DNA of 64,000 nt, from contig NZ_JAVJQE010000015.1 of assembly GCF_040218065.1 (NCBI RefSeq), positions 372,001-436,000 of the forward strand. Direction: 5' to 3'. Below, piece after piece: positions 8,435 through 17,110 of this stretch. The notes beneath the pieces were generated by a model. It worked only from the letters and a program-made list of their open reading frames with translations, was not told the origin of the DNA and searched no databases. A program made the translations under genes and the position numbers. The stretch is from Marivibrio sp040218065. Lineage in GTDB: Bacteria > Pseudomonadota > Alphaproteobacteria > UBA8366 > Aestuariispiraceae. The first letter of the stretch is position 1; each line of letters begins with the position of its first letter.

Positions 8435-9762
8435 GGCGCGCGGTCTAGCACGTGCAGGAAGCTTCCCGCCACCCGCCCGTCGACCAGCCCGGCCGCTCCC
8501 CGATCGGCGCCGGTCGCGTCGCTGAGGCGAAACAGCGGCTCGCCGGGCCCTTCGCTCGCCAGCGTCGCGTAATGGAACTCGTGGCCGAACAACGCCCCGC
8601 CGGCCGGCGCGAAGGCGCTGTCCGCCAACGCCGTCGCACGGCGATAACCGAGCGTGAGGCGCCGGTCGGCGAAACTGGTCGTGACCGGCAGCAGCCCGGC
8701 CATTTCGTGGCGCCCGCCGTCCGCGTCGATCAACCCCGCGCCAAGCGCCATGTAGCCGCCGCATTCGCCGAAGATCCAGGCGCCGCCCTCGGCCGCCGCG
8801 CGCAAGCCCGCCTTGAAGCGCCGGGCCGAGGCGAGGCGCCCGGCGTGCAGCTCCGGATAGCCGCCGGGCAGATAGACGGCCTGGGCCGCCGGGTCCGGCG
8901 CTTCATCGGCCAGCGGGCTGAAGACGCGGATCGCCGCGCCCGCGCGCCGCCACCCGTCGATCAGATGCGGGTAGAGGAAGGCGAACGCCTCGTCCTCGGC
9001 GACGGCGACGGTTTGACCCGGCGGCGGGATCGCGGGCGCGGGTTCGCCGCGAGCCTCCGCCGCGCCCGGTCGGGCGGCGGCGCGCAGGGCGGCCAAGTCG
9101 ACGCCGCCGGCGACGATTTCGGCGGCGCCGGCGATGAAGGCGTCCAGATCCGGGCGTTCGCGCGCTTGCACCAGGCCCAGATGCCGACTCGGCAGGGCGA
9201 GGCGGGCGTCGCGCGGTATAGCGCCCAGCACCGGGATCTGCGGGGCGTGGGCGGCGAAGCCCGCCTCCACCATCGCGCGGTGGGCGGCGGAGCCGACGCG
9301 GTTCAGGACCACGCCCGTCAGACGGACGTCCTCGCGCACCGCGGCGAAGCCTTTGGCGACGGCGGCCGCGCTCGCGCTCTGGCCTTTGACGTCGAGGATC
9401 AGGACCACCGGCCAGCCGGTTTCCGCCGCCAGGTCGGCGGTGGCGCCGCGCCCGTCGGCGGCGCCGTCGAACAGGCCCATGACGCCCTCGACCAGCGCCA
9501 GATCGGCGTCGCGCGTCAGCGATCGGACCAATCCGGCGCGGGTCTCTGCCCGCATCCCCCAGGGGTCCAGATTGACCGACGGTCGGCCGCAGGCGGCCTC
9601 GTGATAGGCGGGATCGATGTAATCCGGTCCGGTCTTGGCGGGCGCGACGCGCAGCCCGCGGTCGGCGAACGCGCGCATCAGCGCCAGCGTCGCGACCGTC
9701 TTGCCGGAGCCGCTGGCCGGCGCGGCGAGAATCAGGCCGGGCGGGGAGCGCTCGGGCGTCAC
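8431..9762 (-). CDS. cobB: cobyrinate a,c-diamide synthase
   Basis: 443 residues, with an N-terminal DTBS-like ATPase domain (LAAPASGSGKTVATLALM P-loop) and a C-terminal glutamine amidotransferase domain (nucleophile Cys in GECGGYMALG, later GHEFHYA). It amidates carboxylates a and c of (hydrogeno)cobyrinic acid. It overlaps cobA upstream and ycgN downstream by four bases each, a tight minus-strand operon. Whether it acts on the cobalt-free form (aerobic CobB) or on cobyrinate (CbiA) cannot be decided from the sequence by eye. Confidence 0.93.
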   Translation of the reverse strand: MTPERSPPGLILAAPASGSGKTVATLALMRAFADRGLRVAPAKTGPDYIDPAYHEAACGRPSVNLDPWGMRAETRAGLVRSLTRDADLALVEGVMGLFDGAADGRGATADLAAETGWPVVLILDVKGQSASAAAVAKGFAAVREDVRLTGVVLNRVGSAAHRAMVEAGFAAHAPQIPVLGAIPRDARLALPSRHLGLVQARERPDLDAFIAGAAEIVAGGVDLAALRAAARPGAAEARGEPAPAIPPPGQTVAVAEDEAFAFLYPHLIDGWRRAGAAIRVFSPLADEAPDPAAQAVYLPGGYPELHAGRLASARRFKAGLRAAAEGGAWIFGECGGYMALGAGLIDADGGRHEMAGLLPVTTSFADRRLTLGYRRATALADSAFAPAGGALFGHEFHYATLASEGPGEPLFRLSDATGADRGAAGLVDGRVAGSFLHVLDRAP

Positions 9763-10610
9763 ACCGCCTCGTCCGCGCGGCGAGCGCCGAGCAGGTCGGC
9801 GATCAGCACCCGCTCCCCTTTCGCCGCCGCCATCCAGTCGAGCGCGGGGCGCAGACTGACCACCGGACCGATGGCGATCACCGCAGGCGGCTCGACCTGC
9901 GCGGCGGCTTCGGCGGCCGAGCCGAGCGTCGTTTCGACCACCTGTTGGCGCTCGGTCGCCGCGTGTGAGACGAAGGCGACCGGCTCGCCCGGGTCGCGAC
10001 CGCCCTCGATCAGCTTGTCGGCGATCCGCGCCATGTGCTTGACCGCCATATAGAGGATGATGACCGGCGCGCCGCGCGCGAGCGCCTCCCAGTCCAGATT
10101 GTCCGGCACCTCGCCCGTCACCGAATGGCCGGTGATGAAGGTGACGGCGGAGTTGCAGTCGCGGTGCGTCGCCGGAATGCCGGCGTAGGCGAGGCCGCCG
10201 ATTCCGGCGGTCACGCCCGGGACGACGCGGAAAGGCACGCCCGCCTCCACCAGCGTCAGGGCCTCTTCGCCGCCGCGGCCGAAGACGAAGGGGTCGCCGC
10301 CCTTGAGGCGCAGCACCCGGCGGCCCTCGCGCGCCAGCTCGACCAGGCGCAGCGAAATCGCGCGCTGCTTCGGGCTCGGCCGGCCGCCGCGCTTGCCGGC
10401 GAAGATCAGCTCGGCCTTGGGGCTCGCCAGGTCCAGGATGCGCTCGTCGACCAGCGCGTCGTAGACGATGACGTCGGCGCGGCCGAGCGCGTGCGCGGCG
10501 TTCAGCGTCAACAGCCCGGGATCGCCGGGCCCGGCGCCGACCAGCCAGACCCAGCCCGGCTGAAAGTCGGGCGCGGCGTAGGACGAGGGGAAGAGCGAAC
10601 GCGTCGTCAT
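9759..10610 (-). CDS. cobA: uroporphyrinogen-III C-methyltransferase (SUMT)
   Basis: 283 residues of the tetrapyrrole methylase family. It methylates uroporphyrinogen III at C2 and C7 with SAM, giving precorrin-2, the entry to cobalamin and siroheme. Visible blocks are VGAGPGDPGLLTLNAAHAL, VYDALV, LKGGDPFVFGRGGEE and VVPGVTAGIGGLAYAGIP. There is no N-terminal CysG-type dehydrogenase, so this is a single-domain SUMT. It is first in the cobA-cobB-ycgN minus-strand unit and diverges from cbiD across 154 bases, where a shared promoter region is likely but no clear hexamers stand out. Confidence 0.93.
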   Translation of the reverse strand: MTTRSLFPSSYAAPDFQPGWVWLVGAGPGDPGLLTLNAAHALGRADVIVYDALVDERILDLASPKAELIFAGKRGGRPSPKQRAISLRLVELAREGRRVLRLKGGDPFVFGRGGEEALTLVEAGVPFRVVPGVTAGIGGLAYAGIPATHRDCNSAVTFITGHSVTGEVPDNLDWEALARGAPVIILYMAVKHMARIADKLIEGGRDPGEPVAFVSHAATERQQVVETTLGSAAEAAAQVEPPAVIAIGPVVSLRPALDWMAAAKGERVLIADLLGARRADEAV

Positions 10611-10764
10611 GATGGAGGGGAGCCTAGCGAAGCGCGCCCGCTGCGCCTAGCCCGAATGCGACTCTCAAGACCGCGACGGCGTCGCGTCAGCCGACGTTGC
10701 GAGGCCTTCGGGCGCGCGCAGCGTCTGGCGGTGCGCCGCACTTGGCTGTAGGCTCCCCGCCGCC

Positions 10765-11880
10765 ATGGCGCGGAACAGACCGACCGGAGAGCTTCGCAGC
10801 GGGTGGACGACGGGGGCGTGCGCCGCCGCCGCCGCCAAGGCCGCCTTTTGCGCGCTGGCCGGGGCCGGCTTTCCCGATCCCGTGCGCATCCGCCTGCCGA
10901 AGGGCGAGCTTCCAGACTTCGCGCTGAGCGAGCGGGCGTTGAACGACGCCGCCGCAAGCGCCGCGGTCGTCAAGGACGCCGGCGACGACCCCGACGTCAC
11001 CCACGGCGCGACGGTGCGCGCGACCGTTCGGCGCGCCGCGCCCGGCGCCGGCCTTGTCTTCACGGCGGGCGAGGGGGTGGGCACGGTCACCAAGCCGGGT
11101 CTGCCGATCGCCGTCGGCGAGCCGGCGATCAATCCCAGGCCGCGCGAGATCATCGAGACGAATCTGCGGGAGGCCGCCGACGCCGTCGAGTGGACCGGAC
11201 CTCTGGACCTCGAGATCGAGATCGCGATTCCCGGCGGCGAAGCGCTGGCGCAGAAGACCTGGAACCCGCGTCTCGGCATCGTCGGCGGTCTGTCGGTGCT
11301 GGGGACCACGGGCGTGGTGCATCCGTTTTCCTGCAGCGCCTGGATTCATTCGATCCACCGCGGGATCGACGTGGCTCGGGCGAACGGTTTCGGCCATGTC
11401 GCAGGCTCGACCGGATCGACCTCTGAGGGCGTCGTCCAGCGGCTCTACGATCTGCCGCTGGAGGCGCTGATCGACATGGGCGATTTCGCCGGCGGCATGT
11501 TGAAGTATCTGCGCCGTCATCCGGTGTCCCGAGTCACGGTCGCAGGCGGTTTCGCCAAGCTGGTGAAGCTGGCGCAGGGGGCGGGCGATCTGCACTCCGC
11601 CCGCGCGCAGGTCGATTTCGACAAGCTGGCCCGCACCGCCGCGCGGATCGGCGCGGACGCGGAACTCGCCGCGGCGATCGCCGGCGCGAACACCGCCGCC
11701 GAAGCGCTCGCGCTGGCGCAGGCGGCCGATCTGCCGCTGCCCCGGACGATCGCCGCCCAGGCGCGGGAGACGGGCCGCGCCATGCTGGGTGATTCCGGCG
11801 TCCGGCTGGACGTGTTGATCGTCGACCGGGCCGGCGCGCCGCTGGCCGCGACCGATCCCGATCTGCGGATCCCGGCGTGA
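10765..11880 (+). CDS. cbiD: cobalt-precorrin-5B (C1)-methyltransferase
   Basis: 371 residues of the CbiD family, with the N-terminal signature LRSGWTTGACAAAAAKAA and a glycine-rich AGSTGSTSEG block in the C-terminal half. CbiD carries out C1 methylation and ring-contraction chemistry in the anaerobic route. Many alphaproteobacteria carry it in place of CobF within an otherwise CobK-type set, as here. The last base triplets overlap the start of cobK (GTGA), implying coupled translation. Confidence 0.93.
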   Translation: MARNRPTGELRSGWTTGACAAAAAKAAFCALAGAGFPDPVRIRLPKGELPDFALSERALNDAAASAAVVKDAGDDPDVTHGATVRATVRRAAPGAGLVFTAGEGVGTVTKPGLPIAVGEPAINPRPREIIETNLREAADAVEWTGPLDLEIEIAIPGGEALAQKTWNPRLGIVGGLSVLGTTGVVHPFSCSAWIHSIHRGIDVARANGFGHVAGSTGSTSEGVVQRLYDLPLEALIDMGDFAGGMLKYLRRHPVSRVTVAGGFAKLVKLAQGAGDLHSARAQVDFDKLARTAARIGADAELAAAIAGANTAAEALALAQAADLPLPRTIAAQARETGRAMLGDSGVRLDVLIVDRAGAPLAATDPDLRIPA

Positions 11881-12641
11881 GCCGCGCGACGCTCCTGATT
11901 CTGGGCGGGGCGATGGAGGCGCGCGGGCTGGCCGACGCCGCCGTCGCGCGGTTCGGCGATGCGCTCGATGTCGAAACCTCGCTCGCCGGGCGGACGCGCC
12001 AACCGCGCAAGCCGGCGGGCCGGGTGCGCGTCGGCGGCTTCGGCGGGGCGGCCGGACTGGCGGCCTATCTGGAAGCCCGCGCCGTCGACCTGCTGATCGA
12101 CGCGACCCACCCCTTCGCCCGGCGGATGCCTTGGAACGCGCTTGCGGCGGCGAAGACGGCCGGCGTCCCGCGTCTGCGCGTCGAACGCCCGCCGTGGAGC
12201 CCCGGCCCGCAGGATCGTTGGATCGAGGCGGACGACGCCGCCGACGCGTTGGCGAAGGCGGCGGCGTGCGGCCGGCGGCTGTTCGTGACCCTGGGCGCTC
12301 AGGAGGCCGCGCGCTTCGCCGGGCGGCCGGATCTGGAGGTGACCGTCCGGCTGATCGAGACCGACGGCGCGCCGGCCGAGCGGCCGGGCTTCCGCCTGAT
12401 CGCCGCGCGCGGTCCGTTCGAGCCCGCCGCAGAGGAGGCCTTGTTGACGCACCTCGGGGCCGAGGTGCTGGTGACCAAGAACAGCGGCGGCGCAGCCACG
12501 GCGGGCAAGCTGGCCGCGGCGCGGGCGCTCGGCCTGCCGGTTGTGATGATCCGGCGCCCGCCGCCCGTCCCGCCGCCGCGGGTCGAGACGCCGGCCGCCG
12601 CGCTCGACTGGCTTGCAAGCCGGTTGGCGGAGCGGTTCTGA
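11877..12641 (+). CDS. cobK: precorrin-6A reductase
   Basis: 254 residues of the CobK/CbiJ family: LILGGAMEARGLADA at the N-terminus (Rossmann nucleotide site), then DATHPFARRM and the C-terminal VTKNSGGAATAGKLAAA block. It reduces the macrocycle of precorrin-6A with NAD(P)H. Translation starts at GTG 11877, overlapping the cbiD stop in a GTGA junction. Together with cbiD this is the plus-strand half of the divergent cobalamin cluster. Confidence 0.9.
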   Translation: MSRATLLILGGAMEARGLADAAVARFGDALDVETSLAGRTRQPRKPAGRVRVGGFGGAAGLAAYLEARAVDLLIDATHPFARRMPWNALAAAKTAGVPRLRVERPPWSPGPQDRWIEADDAADALAKAAACGRRLFVTLGAQEAARFAGRPDLEVTVRLIETDGAPAERPGFRLIAARGPFEPAAEEALLTHLGAEVLVTKNSGGAATAGKLAAARALGLPVVMIRRPPPVPPPRVETPAAALDWLASRLAERF

Positions 12642-12720
12642 GGGGCTACATGTGAAACGGGCGGGCCGATAACGCCACGGGCGCGTCCGCCGGTAAGGAT
12701 TGAGCTTGAGAGAGACCGCG

Positions 12721-13299
12721 ATGCGCCGCCGACTTCCCCGTCCGTCCCTTCTGCTGGGCGCCGCCGCCCTCGGCGCGGCGCTGCTGGCCGCGGGGCCGGC
12801 GCAGGCGCAGACCGTGCTCGGCGCGCCGCCGCCCCTGATCGGGGCGGTGCAGGACGGCGACCTTGAGACCGTGCGCTCGGAACTGCTGCGCGGCGAGAAC
12901 CCGAACATGGTCCACACCGACGGCCGCAACCCGGTGATCATCGCCGCGCGCAACGGCGACGCCGAAATGATCGAGGTGCTGGTCGCGCGCGGCTCCAACC
13001 CGAACTGGCAGGACGATTTCGGCAACACCCCCCTGCATTGGGCGGTCGAGAACGGCGATTGGTACACCCTGGATGTGTTGTTGGGCGTCGGCGCCGATCC
13101 GAACGCCCGCAACCGGCAGGGCCTAACCCCGATCATGGCGGCGGCGCGCGACGGGTATCGCGACATCGTGCAGCGTCTGGTCGACGCCGACGCGGATTTG
13201 GGCGTCAAGGACTACACCGGCCGCAGCGTGCTGGATTACGCCCGCACCAGCCGCCGCCCCGGCATCGAGGACGTGCTGCGTCAGGCCGGCGCGCAGTAG
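12721..13299 (+). CDS. exported ankyrin-repeat protein
   Basis: 192 residues from ATG 12721; an in-frame TTG at 12700 would add seven. Residues 1-30 form a signal peptide (RRR, then LLLGAAALGAALLAAG and AQAQ). At least four ankyrin repeats follow: DGRNPVIIAARNGDAEMIEV, FGNTPLHWAVENGDWYTL, QGLTPIMAAARDGYRDIV and a degenerate capping repeat. Periplasmic ankyrin proteins mediate protein-protein contacts; no partner is suggested by the neighbours, cobK upstream and a PAS regulator downstream. Confidence 0.8.
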   Translation: MRRRLPRPSLLLGAAALGAALLAAGPAQAQTVLGAPPPLIGAVQDGDLETVRSELLRGENPNMVHTDGRNPVIIAARNGDAEMIEVLVARGSNPNWQDDFGNTPLHWAVENGDWYTLDVLLGVGADPNARNRQGLTPIMAAARDGYRDIVQRLVDADADLGVKDYTGRSVLDYARTSRRPGIEDVLRQAGAQ

Positions 13300-13453
13300 G
13301 CGGCCGTACGGCTCCAAGCCTGCGTAATCCTGCGTAATTGACCGGCCGGGCGCCCTCTTTCATGAAAGTCCTGTGCTTCCCACGTTCCAGGAGTATGCGA
13401 TCACTCGGCGGAAATTCGGTGGAGGGGCGTCCGCCGCAAAGAGGCCGAAAGTC

Positions 13454-14059
13454 ATGTCACAGTCACCGCCGACCGACGCGCTCAACCGCGACGACGTGCG
13501 GCGCGTCATCGAAGCCCTGCACCAGCCGGTCTTCGTCGTCGAGTTCAAGACCCGGTTGATTGACGAGGTGAACAGCGCCGCCGAGACGGCGTTCGGCTAC
13601 GCAGCCGAAGAGCTGGTCGGTCGTCCGACCCACATTCTGCACGCGGATCCGGAGCTGTTCGCGATGTTCGGGCGGATCGGGGACGGATCGCTCGAGCGGA
13701 ACGAGCCGTTTTCCGCGCGAGGCTGGATGAAGCGGCGCGGCGGCGAGATCGTGGCGACCGAGCATCTGGTCACCCCCTTAAAGGCGGCGTGCGGGCGCCG
13801 GCTGCATCTCTCCTTCGTGGCGATCCGCGACTGGCCGCTCTGGCTCGATCTTTACCACAAGCTCCAAAGCCTGACCCGGCGCGAACGCGAGATCCTGCGC
13901 CGAACGCTCGGCGGCGACAGCGCCAAGGGCATCGCGCTCGACCTCGCCATCAGCCATCGCACGGTGGAAAGCCATCGCGCCAGCATGCTGCGCAAGTTCG
14001 AGGTCGGCTCGACGGTCGAGCTGCTGTCGCTCTTCATCTGCAACGGGCTGATCGAATAG
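13454..14059 (+). CDS. PAS-domain LuxR-type transcriptional regulator
   Basis: 201 residues from ATG 13454; the frame is open upstream to a GTG at 13373. The N-terminal PAS fold (about 15-125) has IEALHQPVFVVEFKTRLID, then AFGYAAEELVGRPTHILH. A GerE/LuxR helix-turn-helix follows (about 138-195), with LTRREREILRRTLGGDSAKG and SHRTVESHRASMLRK. The ligand or signal is not visible. A tandem TGCGTAATccTGCGTAATt occurs about 120 bp upstream (13321-13339), which could be a regulator site. The gene converges with the PBP gene. Confidence 0.8.
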   Translation: MSQSPPTDALNRDDVRRVIEALHQPVFVVEFKTRLIDEVNSAAETAFGYAAEELVGRPTHILHADPELFAMFGRIGDGSLERNEPFSARGWMKRRGGEIVATEHLVTPLKAACGRRLHLSFVAIRDWPLWLDLYHKLQSLTRREREILRRTLGGDSAKGIALDLAISHRTVESHRASMLRKFEVGSTVELLSLFICNGLIE

Positions 14060-14071
14060 CGCGCGGACCGG

Positions 14072-16084
14072 CTAGCGGTTGCTGCGCTCCCACAGCGGCG
14101 TCTCGTCGGCAGCGCCGCCGGCGTCCCCCTGCGCCGCGGCGTCTGACAGCGCTTCGCGCGCGGAGAAGATCAGGCGCTCGATCGGGTTGGCGTCGGGTTC
14201 GGGGGCGCGCCGCGTCTCGGCCGGCGGACGCGGCAACGCCTTCGCCGGCGCGTCGGCCAGCGCGCGCTGCATGAAACCCTTCCACAGCTGTGCGGGATAC
14301 AGGCCGCCATAGACCTCCTGCATCGGGGCGGCGTCGTCGGCGCCCATCCACACCCCGGCGGTCAGCTGCGCGGTCGCGCCGACGAACCAAGCGTCGCGGT
14401 AGTCCTGGCTGGTGCCGGTCTTGCCGACCGCTTCGCGCCCGGGCAGCGCGGCCGTCTTGCCCGTGCCCCAGGTCATGCTCGCGCCGAAGACGTCCAGCGC
14501 GCCGGCCACCGCGCGGCCGCTCAACACCTGCGGCGGCCAGGTGACGGGACGTTCGTAGAGGACGGTCCCGTCGGCGGCGACGATGCGGCGGATCGCGAAC
14601 GGCGCGACGGCTCGCCCGCCGTTCGACAGCGCGACGTAGGCGCCGGTCAGCTCCAGCGGGCTCATCTCGTAGACGCCGAGCGCAAGCGAGGGCGTCGGCT
14701 GCAGGTCCGTCGTGAGGCCCAGCTTGCGCGCCGTGTCGATAACGGCGCCGCGGCCCGCGCGCTCGGCCACCGCGACCGCGACCGTGTTGATCGAGCGCGC
14801 CGCGCCTTCGCGCACCGTCACCGGCCCGCGATGGCCGCGGCTGGCGTTGCGCGGCGTCCAGCCGTCGACCGTGATCTCGCGGTCGTCGATCACGTCGTCG
14901 GGTGCGACGCCGTTCTCGAACCCCGCCAAATAGACGAACAGCTTGAAGGTGGAGCCGGGCTGGCGGCGCGCCTGCACCGCGCGGTTGAACGCGCTCCGCC
15001 GACGGTCGTAGCCGCCCAGCATGGCTGCGACGGCGCCGTCGGGCCGAAGCGCGGCGAAGGCCATCTGGCTCGCGCCGTCGGCTTGCGCGGCGGCGGCGAC
15101 GTCGGCGGCGGCGGCCTCGGCCGCGCGCTGCAGGGCCGGCTCCAGGGTCGTCTCGACGCGCACGTCCTGATCGATCCCTCCCAACAGATCGCCGGCCCGG
15201 TCCATCGCCCAGTCGGCGAACCAGCGGCTGTTGCGTCCGGCGGCGTCGGTTGCGCGGGTCTCGACCGTTTGACGCGCGGCGGCCTTCGCCTCGTCGGCCG
15301 AGAGCCAACCGGCGTCGACCATGTTCTGCAAGACTTCGCGCGCGCGCTCGGCCGCGCGCTCCGGCGCGACGAAGGGGTTGAGCGCGGAGGGGGCCTTGGG
15401 CAAGCCGGCCAGCACGGCTGAGCGCCACAGGCCGAGATCCTTGGCCTCCACGCCGAAATAGCGCTTCGCGGCGGCGTCGACGCCGTAGGCGCCGGCGCCC
15501 AGATAGACCCGGTTCAGATAGGTCTCCAGGATCTGCCGTTTGGTGAAGGTCCGCTCAAGCCAGAAGGCCAGCAACGCCTCCTGCACCTTGCGGCGCAGCG
15601 TGCGCTCGGGCGTGAGGAAGAGGTTTTTCGCCAGCTGCTGGGTGATCGTGCTGCCGCCCTGGCGCACCCGCCCGGCGACGATGTTGGTCCACAGCGCCCG
15701 CGCCACGCCGATCGGATCGATCCCCGGATGCTCGTAGAAACGTCGATCCTCGGTCGCCAGCAAGGCCTTGGGCAGATGCGGCGAGATCTCGGCCAGCGTC
15801 AGCGCTTCGCCGTACAGCTGGCCGCGGCGCAGTAGAGGCGAGCCGTCGGCCGCCTCCACAGTCACGATCGGCGTGCGTTCGGTGCGCGCTGCGACCGCGG
15901 CCGGATCGGGCAGATCCCAGGCGAACCAGGCGATCACGCCGGCGCCCGCCACCATGAGCCAAATCGCAGCCGCCACCAGGCCGCGCAGCAGCCGCCATCG
16001 CCCCTTGGGCGCCGGCGGCGCGGCCTTCTTCTGGCGGCCTTGCTTTTGGGGCCGCTTCTTCCCGGCTGATTTCTTCGCGCTCAT
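14072..16084 (-). CDS. PBP1A-type bifunctional penicillin-binding protein
   Basis: 670 residues. A basic Lys/Pro-rich cytoplasmic tail (1-32) and one membrane anchor (about 34-56) precede the GT51 glycosyltransferase domain, with catalytic E112 in LLATEDRRFYEHPG and GGSTITQQLAKNLFL. The transpeptidase domain has S378-x-x-K381 (GSTFK), S431-I-N433 and K555-T-G. It polymerises and crosslinks peptidoglycan in the periplasm. The C-terminal extension is Ala/Asp/Arg-rich and disordered. It is monocistronic as far as can be seen and divergent from irr. Confidence 0.92.
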   Translation of the reverse strand: MSAKKSAGKKRPQKQGRQKKAAPPAPKGRWRLLRGLVAAAIWLMVAGAGVIAWFAWDLPDPAAVAARTERTPIVTVEAADGSPLLRRGQLYGEALTLAEISPHLPKALLATEDRRFYEHPGIDPIGVARALWTNIVAGRVRQGGSTITQQLAKNLFLTPERTLRRKVQEALLAFWLERTFTKRQILETYLNRVYLGAGAYGVDAAAKRYFGVEAKDLGLWRSAVLAGLPKAPSALNPFVAPERAAERAREVLQNMVDAGWLSADEAKAAARQTVETRATDAAGRNSRWFADWAMDRAGDLLGGIDQDVRVETTLEPALQRAAEAAAADVAAAAQADGASQMAFAALRPDGAVAAMLGGYDRRRSAFNRAVQARRQPGSTFKLFVYLAGFENGVAPDDVIDDREITVDGWTPRNASRGHRGPVTVREGAARSINTVAVAVAERAGRGAVIDTARKLGLTTDLQPTPSLALGVYEMSPLELTGAYVALSNGGRAVAPFAIRRIVAADGTVLYERPVTWPPQVLSGRAVAGALDVFGASMTWGTGKTAALPGREAVGKTGTSQDYRDAWFVGATAQLTAGVWMGADDAAPMQEVYGGLYPAQLWKGFMQRALADAPAKALPRPPAETRRAPEPDANPIERLIFSAREALSDAAAQGDAGGAADETPLWERSNR

Positions 16085-16363
16085 GGCCCGGCCTTCTGCC
16101 TGCGTCGTATGGCGAGAGTAAGGCCCGGTTATGCCACAAGATATTGGGGTTCACAGCCCTCAATTCGCCAGATAGGGCAGGGCCTTGGCCGGCGGGTCAG
16201 GCGCTCCCGGGTTGGGTTTCGACTTGTACTCGTTCCAAAGAGATGGCTAGAGCGCTCGCAACAAAGGACTTTAATTTTTGAGTTGTCATGGTTATGTAAA
16301 GGTGGCGCACCCGCCGAGACCTCTCGACGAAGGGCGGCCCCGGCGGCGACCGTCGCCGCAGAG

Positions 16364-16411
16364 TTGAGCGACAGACGGCTTGAGCGAACCGCGGCTTAAG
16401 CGAACGACAGG
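16364..16411 (+). repeat. three 16-bp tandem direct repeats in the irr leader; rest of the 16085-16425 gap otherwise featureless
   Basis: The 341-base gap between the divergent PBP and irr genes holds three units TTGAGCGA, TTGAGCGA and TTAAGCGA starting at 16364, 16380 and 16396, exactly 16 bases apart, each followed by a similar spacer. They end 15 bases before the irr start. A regulatory role (operator or leader element) is possible but unproven. An AT-rich patch at 16263-16300 may hold the irr promoter; its hexamers match sigma-70 poorly. Confidence 0.4.
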
Positions 16412-16425
16412 GAAGTGCTGTGACC

Positions 16426-16851
16426 ATGGCGAGCGTTCAGGAACGACCCTTTGCCGATGCGCTGGCCCGCCTGAAAGAGGTGGGGTTGCGCCCGACGCGT
16501 CAGCGCCTGGCCTTGGCCAAACTGCTGTTCGACAAGGGCGATCATCACACCACCGCCGAACAGCTGCACGCCGCCGCCCGGGCGGCCGACGTGAAGGTTT
16601 CGCTCGCCACCGTCTACAACACGCTGCACCAGTTCAAGGATGTCGGCATCCTGCGCGAAGTGGTGGTGGAGCCGGGACGATCCTATTTCGACACCAACAC
16701 GCGGCCGCATCATCATTTCTTCCACGAGGACGACGTCCGCCTGATCGACATTCCGGACGAGGCGGTGGAGCTGAGCCGTCTGCCGGAGCCGCCCGAAGGC
16801 GCGGAAATCAGCCGGGTCGAGGTGGTGATCCGGGTCGGCGCGCGGCGCTGA
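16426..16851 (+). CDS. irr: Fur-family iron response regulator Irr
   Basis: 141 residues with the Fur fold: a winged helix (GLRPTRQRLALAKLLF to SLATVYNTLHQFKDVGI) and a dimerisation domain with RPHHHFFHEDD, the His cluster used by Irr for haem and metal. It lacks the N-terminal GCPWHD haem-regulatory motif of Bradyrhizobium Irr, as most alphaproteobacterial Irr do. Irr controls haem synthesis, iron uptake and iron storage under low iron. ATG 16426 is preferred; a GTG at 16420 is in frame. An Irr-box-like site lies in the next promoter. Confidence 0.9.
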   Translation: MASVQERPFADALARLKEVGLRPTRQRLALAKLLFDKGDHHTTAEQLHAAARAADVKVSLATVYNTLHQFKDVGILREVVVEPGRSYFDTNTRPHHHFFHEDDVRLIDIPDEAVELSRLPEPPEGAEISRVEVVIRVGARR

Positions 16852-16964
16852 TCCGCTGGCGCGCCCGCGCGGGCGGGACGCCCAGATCTGTGCCGGATCC
16901 GTGCCGGATCTGTGGGTGCGAACGTTTCTCATTCTCTCCGCATAAACAATCGCATCGTCGGCAG

Positions 16965-16981
16965 TTTAGAACCTTTTTAAA
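16965..16981 (+). promoter_or_regulatory. Irr (ICE-like) box upstream of the rubrerythrin operon
   Basis: TTTAGAACCTTTTTAAA is an interrupted palindrome of the form TTTAGAA-N3-TTyTAAA, one mismatch from the Irr box as I remember it (TTTAGAA-N3-TTCTAAA). It ends three bases before the -35 hexamer of the rubrerythrin promoter and lies about 115 bases downstream of the irr gene. Confidence 0.65.
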
Positions 16982-16984
16982 CTG

Positions 16985-17012
16985 TTGACAGCGCATGGCG
17001 CGCGGCTATCAT
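16985..17012 (+). promoter_or_regulatory. sigma-70-type promoter for the rubrerythrin operon
   Basis: TTGACA at 16985-16990 and TATCAT at 17007-17012 are separated by 16 bases. They match consensus at 6/6 and 5/6 positions. The start of transcription would be near 17019, giving a leader of about 90 bases before the rubrerythrin ATG. Confidence 0.6.
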
Positions 17013-17110
17013 GCCGCCTGTCGACGGCGTTCCCCGCGGCCCGGTAGAGGCCGGCGCGGACGTGCGACGATCCGTTAGCAAGAGATCATACGAACAGACG
17101 GAGAGACCCC

